From positions 1 to 16,982 of the forward strand of contig CABUMZ010000031.1 in the NCBI GenBank assembly GCA_902492825.1: DNA of 16,982 nucleotides. The letters are read 5' to 3'. Of the stretch, positions 12,666 through 16,982 are shown in pieces (the stretch's first letter is position 1; each line of letters begins with the position of its first letter). Origin of the DNA: an uncultured Collinsella sp. (GTDB lineage Bacteria; Actinomycetota; Coriobacteriia; Coriobacteriales; Coriobacteriaceae). A program made the translations under genes and the position numbers. The notes below the pieces were generated by a model. It worked only from the letters and a program-made list of their open reading frames with translations. It made no database searches and was not told the origin of the DNA.

Positions 12666-13472
12666 CTACCAAACGCGTGCGATAGCGAGGCCATCAACGG
12701 CCGCGGCACCGGCGCGTTTGAGTTCCGCCGAAGCCGCTGCCATCGTCGCACCCGTGGTAATAACGTCGTCAATAAGCAGCAGGCGGCGGCCCCGCACGTC
12801 CTCAACGGTCTCATACATGCCTCGGGCGCGTTCACGGCGTTCTTCACGACCGAGTTCACGCTGGTCGCCATGGCCGTACTTAACGAGAGCGTCGAGCAGC
12901 GGAACACCCGACAGCTCGCAAAATGGGCGCGCGATGGCTTCCATATGATCGAAGCCGCGTCGCCGAAACGCCGCCGACGTCGCGGGCACAAACACCACTG
13001 CATCGGCGCCGGACAACACACCGCCTAAGCGTTCGGGTGCCGCGACCTGGGCATGTAAGGCGGTGTCGTATAGCAGCTCTGCCAGATACGGCGCCAGGCG
13101 TCGCTCGCCCGCGTCTTTGTACGCTTTAATGATCCGCGGCAGCGGATGCGTGTAAACGGCACATGCCAGGCACCGGTCGAGTGCTTCGGCCATCGCCGAG
13201 GACGTACCCTCGACCGAGCACTCGGTGCACAGCAAGTCTCCAAACGGGGCACCGCATCGAATGCAGCTATGCCGCGGGTCGATAAGCGCAAGCGCCGCCA
13301 GGCAGTCTTGGCAAATAAGCGCGCCGGAGCGCTCGCAGCCGGCGCATCGCGTGGGCGACAACGCCTCAAGCGCCTCGTGCGCCGCCTGCTCGGCAAACGG
13401 TAACAATTCGTCCGCAAACGGTAGGATGCCAGCACCTTGCAGGCATCCCAACACATCCAAATGTCTCTTCAC
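12666..13472 (-). CDS. comF: ComF-family phosphoribosyltransferase-like protein
   Basis: This 268-aa protein is of the ComF/GntX family, needed for DNA uptake in naturally competent species but widespread elsewhere. Zinc-finger cysteine pairs come first: C43/C46 with C54/C57, then C70/C73 with C82/C85. The phosphoribosyltransferase domain follows, with IIKAYKDAGERRLAPYLAEL, RRRGFDHMEAIAR and the PRPP-binding loop LLIDDVITTGAT (232-243). The GTG start at 13472 follows GGGAGG at 8 nt; the reading AAG-AGA-CAT-TTG fits MKRHL. The ribosome binding site lies inside the 3' arm of a 12-bp hairpin (see 13476-13511). It follows ricT by 102 bp and precedes the nuclease-like gene by 11 nt. No other competence genes are in the window. 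Confidence 0.9.
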   Translation of the reverse strand: MKRHLDVLGCLQGAGILPFADELLPFAEQAAHEALEALSPTRCAGCERSGALICQDCLAALALIDPRHSCIRCGAPFGDLLCTECSVEGTSSAMAEALDRCLACAVYTHPLPRIIKAYKDAGERRLAPYLAELLYDTALHAQVAAPERLGGVLSGADAVVFVPATSAAFRRRGFDHMEAIARPFCELSGVPLLDALVKYGHGDQRELGREERRERARGMYETVEDVRGRRLLLIDDVITTGATMAAASAELKRAGAAAVDGLAIARVW

Positions 13473-13475
13473 GAC

Positions 13476-13511
13476 ACAACCCTCCCTACGCTCGGTCGCA
13501 GGGAGGGTTGT
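13476..13511 (-). promoter_or_regulatory. Hairpin sequestering the comF ribosome binding site
   Basis: ACAACCCTCCCT (13476-13487) and AGGGAGGGTTGT (13500-13511) form a perfect 12-bp stem with a 12-nt loop. On the minus-strand RNA the 3' arm contains AGGGAGGG, the comF ribosome binding site, ending 3 nt before the GTG start. No T-run follows, so it does not look like the ricT terminator. It should reduce comF translation unless opened. Confidence 0.7.
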
Positions 13512-13574
13512 TGATTCAGCGTCATGGTACCCCGACGCGTTTGGGGTCAGGCAGGTTAAATCCGTTTGCGGGCA

Positions 13575-15275
13575 CTATTCGCCGGTGGGCGGTTGCGGTG
13601 CGGACGAGTTTTGGGTCGAGCCCTCGCCACCATCTTGACGCGGCTTGCGGGAACGACGACGGCGACGGCGCTTCTGGCCCTGGTCGGCCGAACCCTCGCC
13701 ACCACGATCTTCGCGCGACTCGCGTTCGTCGCGAGCAGCGCCGCGCGCGGCCTTGGCAGCCGCGCCTCCGCCATCTCCGGGGCGACGGCGCGTGACCTTG
13801 ACCTCGCCATCCGAGACCTGATCGGCCACGGAGGGCACCGAGGGCTTTTGCTGCGTGCCCGAGGAATGGCGACGACGCGGACGCGGGGCGCGCTCGTCAT
13901 CGTTGCGCTGCTTGCCACCCTTGTCGGCAGGCGTATCGGAACCCGAACCACCCTTGGGGGCGGCACCGGCTTCGCGAGCGGCTGCGGCGCGGAAGGCGTC
14001 CTCGCGCTCCTCGCTCGACAGATGGCGGCGGCGACGGCGCGTGGGATTCATGCCACCGCCGCGGTTTTGCTGCTGAGGCTGCTGAGCCTCGCGCTCGCGG
14101 GAGGAATTCTTGCCTGCGGGAGCGGCCTCGCCGGCGTCGCCCGAACCCGAGCGCTTGCGGCGGCGACGTCCACCGGCAGCCTCCTCAGCCTCGGGTGCCT
14201 CGGCCTTGCCGCGACCCTTACCGCGGCCGCGACCCTCGCCCTGGCTCTGACCGGCACGGGTATCGGCGTCCGCATCGCGACGGCGGCGCTTGGGCATCGT
14301 CGTCCCCGCCAGACGGTCGGCGCTCGACAGGCCATCGCCCACGTCGACGCCGTTCTCGCGGTCGAGCTCCATAAGCGCCAAGCGCATCTCGGGCGACTCG
14401 ATACGCTCGAGCACATCGCGCGTCACGCAGTCGGGACGGCAGTTGCAGCCCTGCTCGGCAGCCTTCTTTTTGCAGCCCTCAGAGCAGGTCATGTCGGCCA
14501 GGTTGACCTTAAAGACTTTGCCGTTCTCCAGGCGCAACACCAGCTGCTCACGCGGCGTGTCATATTCCTGGATGCGCGCCTTGCCAAGCGGCGTGTCGAT
14601 AAGCGTCTTCTTTTTGGGCGCGCGGCTCTTAAAGTCCTTGTACGCCTCGAACTCATAGCGCAGGCAGCACATCAGACGGCCGCAGACACCGCTAATCTTG
14701 GACGAGTTGAGCGGCAGGTCCTGCTCTTTTGCCATGCGGATCGAAACCGGCTCAAACTGTCCGCCAAAGCGCGTGCAGCAGAGCTCCTGGCCGCACTGGG
14801 CATAGCCGCCCACCAGGCGGGTCTCGTCACGCACACCGATCTGGCGCATGTCGACGCGAATGTGCAGCGTCGAGGACAGGTCCTTGACGAGCTGACGGAA
14901 ATCGACGCGCTCCTCGGCAGCAAAGTAGAACACAGCCTTCTCGCCGCCAAACAGATACTCGACGCCGACCGGCTTCATCTCGAGGTCGAGCTCCTTGACC
15001 AGGCGGCGGAAGTCGACCATGGCCTCGTCACCCTGGATGGCCAGGTCGTCGGCAAGCTGCAGGTCGATGTCGCTCGCTACGCGCAACACGGGCTTGAGCG
15101 GCTGACCGATCTCGTCTTGCGGCACCTCGAAGGGATCGGCCGTGACCAGGCCGATCTCGGTTCCGCGCTCGGTAGAACAAATGGCATAATCGGCCTCGAG
15201 GATATCCAGATCCTGCGGGTCAAACCACAGGTCGCGCGAGGCGTAGGTAAACTTAACGGGTACGACTAACGGCAT
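13575..15275 (-). CDS. ricT: PSP1-domain protein RicT (YaaT homologue) with long Arg-rich C-terminal tail
   Basis: This 566-aa protein has a PSP1/RicT core of about 1-320. The Cys signature GYAQCGQELCCTRFGG (157-172) is followed by SGVCGRLMCCLRYEFEAYKD (195-214); in RicT of Bacillus such cysteines take part in the Fe-S-containing RicAFT complex that steers RNase Y processing. An extra Cys group (264, 268, 277, 279, 283) follows the core. Residues about 327-566 form a low-complexity tail with six Arg clusters (for example PKRRRRD, NPTRRRRRH and QKRRRRRRSRKP) separated by Gly/Ser/Glu-rich linkers. B. subtilis YaaT is about 275 aa, so the tail nearly doubles the protein. The ATG at 15275 has AGGAAGG about 7 nt upstream and overlaps the holB end by 10 nt. 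RNA binding by the tail is inference. Confidence 0.88.
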   Translation of the reverse strand: MPLVVPVKFTYASRDLWFDPQDLDILEADYAICSTERGTEIGLVTADPFEVPQDEIGQPLKPVLRVASDIDLQLADDLAIQGDEAMVDFRRLVKELDLEMKPVGVEYLFGGEKAVFYFAAEERVDFRQLVKDLSSTLHIRVDMRQIGVRDETRLVGGYAQCGQELCCTRFGGQFEPVSIRMAKEQDLPLNSSKISGVCGRLMCCLRYEFEAYKDFKSRAPKKKTLIDTPLGKARIQEYDTPREQLVLRLENGKVFKVNLADMTCSEGCKKKAAEQGCNCRPDCVTRDVLERIESPEMRLALMELDRENGVDVGDGLSSADRLAGTTMPKRRRRDADADTRAGQSQGEGRGRGKGRGKAEAPEAEEAAGGRRRRKRSGSGDAGEAAPAGKNSSREREAQQPQQQNRGGGMNPTRRRRRHLSSEEREDAFRAAAAREAGAAPKGGSGSDTPADKGGKQRNDDERAPRPRRRHSSGTQQKPSVPSVADQVSDGEVKVTRRRPGDGGGAAAKAARGAARDERESREDRGGEGSADQGQKRRRRRRSRKPRQDGGEGSTQNSSAPQPPTGE

Positions 15276-16393
15276 TTCAGTGCCTTCCTGATATCGAACA
15301 GCATGACCTCGATGGCCAGCTGGGGAGTAACGTTTCTGGCGATGTTGCGCTCAGCGGTGGCAACCGCCTCGAGCGCCTGGGTGGCACCCGCAACATTCGT
15401 CGCCGCGGCAAGCCGCCCGATCGTGTCGCGCACGTCCTCGTTCACAACGTCTGCCGCCTCATCCTGAAGCGTCAGCAGCACGTCGCGCATGAGCGTCCGC
15501 GCGCTCGCCAGCGCTTCCATGATACCCGAACGCTCGCGCGCGTTGAGTTCGCGCTTGTTGCGGTCCTCAAGCTGCTTCAATGCTCCACGCGACAGGTAGT
15601 CGGCATTTTGCTCGAGCACCTTTTCCTGCGTGGACTTGACCTCGGCGAGCGGCGCCTTGACGGCGACGATGAGCGACTTGGCGCGACTGAGCACATCGGC
15701 CTCGTCGGCGGCGATGAGCGAGTCGATGGCACGGACCATCTGGCGACGGGCGTCCTGGCGCTCGGCGCTCTTGAGGAACTCGATACCACGCGTAGGGCTT
15801 CCCGCCACGGCGACGGCCATGCGACAACGCGCGATATCCTGGCCCGTCGCGCGGCTCACGGCCTGCGCGGCCACAGTGGGCGACACCAGCCGAAACGGCA
15901 CGCACTGGCAGCGGCTCACAATGGTGGGCAGCATCACGTCGGCCGAGGTACCCAACAGGATGAACATGACGCCCTCGGGCGGCTCCTCGAGCGTTTTGAG
16001 CAGCGCGTTGGCGGTGTTGGCGCGCAGCTGCTCGGCACGGTCGATGATGTAGACCTTTGCCTTGGCGCGGATGGGCGCCAGGGGCACGTCGTCGAGCAGC
16101 TCGCGGGTCTGCGCGATGAGGTAGCCCGTAGCACTTTCGGGCGTGTAATAGTGCACGTCGGGATGCGTATGGCGGGCGACGCGCACGCAGCTGTCGCACG
16201 AGCCACAGCCGTCCCGCTCGCACAGGAATGCCTGGGCAAGCGCCCATGCGGCGTCAAGCTTACCGGCGCCGGGCGCGCCCAAGAACAGGTAGGCGTGCGA
16301 TGCGCGGCCGCTTGCGATGGCGTTGGTCAAAAAGTCGCGCACGCGCTGTTGGGTGTCGAGCTTGGCCAGCAGGCTTGCCTGCGCGGGGGCCAT
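15266..16393 (-). CDS. holB: DNA polymerase III subunit delta' (clamp loader)
   Basis: This 375-aa clamp-loader AAA+ subunit helps load the sliding clamp onto DNA. In order it shows SHAYLFLGAPGAGKLDAAW with a degenerate Walker A (GKL instead of GKT/S, normal for the non-hydrolysing delta' subunit) and a zinc module with Cys 58, 63, 66 and 69 (CGSCDSC). Then come VYIIDRAEQL and NALLKTLEEPPEGVMFIL, and the SRC motif VSRCQCVPF near 160. The ATG at 16393 has GGAGG 9 nt upstream, inside the end of tmk; the longer open frame would overlap tmk. It begins 1 nt after the tmk stop, consistent with the common tmk-holB pairing. Confidence 0.93.
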   Translation of the reverse strand: MAPAQASLLAKLDTQQRVRDFLTNAIASGRASHAYLFLGAPGAGKLDAAWALAQAFLCERDGCGSCDSCVRVARHTHPDVHYYTPESATGYLIAQTRELLDDVPLAPIRAKAKVYIIDRAEQLRANTANALLKTLEEPPEGVMFILLGTSADVMLPTIVSRCQCVPFRLVSPTVAAQAVSRATGQDIARCRMAVAVAGSPTRGIEFLKSAERQDARRQMVRAIDSLIAADEADVLSRAKSLIVAVKAPLAEVKSTQEKVLEQNADYLSRGALKQLEDRNKRELNARERSGIMEALASARTLMRDVLLTLQDEAADVVNEDVRDTIGRLAAATNVAGATQALEAVATAERNIARNVTPQLAIEVMLFDIRKALKCR

Positions 16394-16394
16394 G

Positions 16395-16982
16395 TTACTC
16401 AGCCTCCTGGGCAAGCGCGGCGGCGACGGCATCTTGGGGAATGTCGAGACCGTACGCGCGAACCAGCTCGACCGTTTGCGTGAAGACGTCTGCGATCGAC
16501 GCAGTGGCGTCGATGAGCTTTACGCGGTCTGGCTCCTCGGCAGCAATTGCGCAAAATCCCTGGTAGACACGCTCCTGGAAGGCCATGCCCTTGGCCTCCA
16601 TGCGGTCTGCCGCACCACGGGCGGCCATGCGCAGCGCCGCCTGCTCGGGCGTGATGTGATAGACGAGCGTGAGCGCCGGATGCGTACCGGCGACAGCCAG
16701 GTTGTTGGCATCGCGCACCATCTGACGGTCGAGGCCATCGGCAAACGCCTGGTAGCAGGTCGTGGAATCGTAGAAACGGTCGCACAGGACCACCTTGCCG
16801 GCAGCGAGGGCAGGCGCGATGACTTCGTGCACCAGCTGGGCACGCGCGGCCTCGTAGAGCAGCAGCTCGCAGGTGTCGCCCATCGCCGTATTGGCGGGGT
16901 CGAGCAGCAGGGCGCGGATCTTTTCGCTGATGGCGGTGCCGCCCGGCTCCAGCGTGGGCAGGCGCATACAGCCCAGCCCCAG
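16395..16982 (-). CDS. tmk: Thymidylate kinase (5' end outside window)
   Basis: These 195 residues are most of a dTMP kinase, which makes dTDP for DNA synthesis. The visible part begins just before the TLEPGGTAISEKIRALLLD segment (usually TREPGGT). It continues with the dTMP-site motif VVLCDRFYDSTTCYQAFADG, an ALTLVYHITPEQA strand and a lid-type region RGAADRMEAKGMAFQERVYQ. The P-loop lies beyond the right edge. An ATG at 16967 sits inside the frame, but it is not the start because the domain extends upstream and the frame stays open to the edge. The Arg normally found before EPGGT is Leu here. holB follows with 1 nt between the stop and the next start. Confidence 0.92.
   Translation of the reverse strand: MGLGCMRLPTLEPGGTAISEKIRALLLDPANTAMGDTCELLLYEAARAQLVHEVIAPALAAGKVVLCDRFYDSTTCYQAFADGLDRQMVRDANNLAVAGTHPALTLVYHITPEQAALRMAARGAADRMEAKGMAFQERVYQGFCAIAAEEPDRVKLIDATASIADVFTQTVELVRAYGLDIPQDAVAAALAQEAE

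Noticed and set aside
11982..13028. A 348-codon plus-strand frame over comF and the nuclease-like gene
   Set aside because: Antisense to comF with its zinc-finger and PRPP motifs; Arg/Pro-rich composition typical of a shadow frame.
13566..15269. A 567-codon plus-strand frame mirroring ricT
   Set aside because: The minus-strand product has an unmistakable PSP1 domain. The plus product is an Ala/Arg/Leu-rich complement of the same codons.
1..16982. CRISPR array, tRNA or rRNA genes, insertion sequence transposase, phage genes
   Set aside because: I saw no regularly spaced repeats, no tRNA-like cloverleaf or rRNA sequence, and no transposase, integrase or phage structural motif in any frame read.

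Overview
This 17-kb window looks like chromosome from a high-GC anaerobic actinobacterium of the class Coriobacteriia, most likely a Collinsella-like gut bacterium. The pointers are the GC-rich third codon positions, a mannose-family PTS, and the gene content as a whole. The genus is inferred from gene style and was not tested. Apart from one small two-gene unit, every gene I accept is on the minus strand, so genes are read from right to left.

Right end (16982 to about 12666): a housekeeping block tmk (5' end outside the window) - holB - ricT/PSP1 - comF. tmk, holB and ricT are closely packed or overlapping; the tmk-holB-ricT order is also familiar from Firmicutes. comF starts 102 bp after ricT, behind a hairpin that covers its ribosome binding site. 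An unusual gene (about 369 aa) follows comF by 11 nt. It ends in a PD-(D/E)XK/DUF559-like nuclease signature and is followed by a 225-bp element with 52-bp inverted arms (11289-11513).

Middle (11171 to 7869): a good sigma-70 type promoter at 11143-11171 drives a 343-nt untranslated or weakly coding leader and an orphan amino-acid-type substrate-binding lipoprotein. Next come the long-form ribosome hibernation factor (hpf) and a DegV-family lipid-binding protein. Terminators follow the lipoprotein and hpf.

Centre-left (7776 to 3281): a compact four-gene operon encodes a beta-hydroxyacid dehydrogenase with a His/Cys-rich tail, a small membrane protein, a HEAT-repeat protein and an NAD-type isocitrate dehydrogenase. 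A separate membrane-anchored SurA_N/PrsA-like protein follows, with its own terminator.

Left end (3169 to 1): a plus-strand DUF2975 membrane protein/XRE regulator pair faces away from a mannose-family PTS operon (IIA - YajC-like - IIB - IIC, the last cut by the window edge). The 706 bp between them is rich in palindromes: an extended -10 promoter, LacI-like operator sites, and a 20-bp repeat occurring twice with 17/20 identity.

Most of the window is ordinary chromosome. The best leads are the comF-linked nuclease-like gene with its inverted-repeat element, the metal-binding tail on the hydroxyacid dehydrogenase, the hairpin over the comF ribosome binding site, the Arg-rich tail and extra Cys cluster on RicT, the YajC-like protein inside a PTS operon, and the PTS control region.
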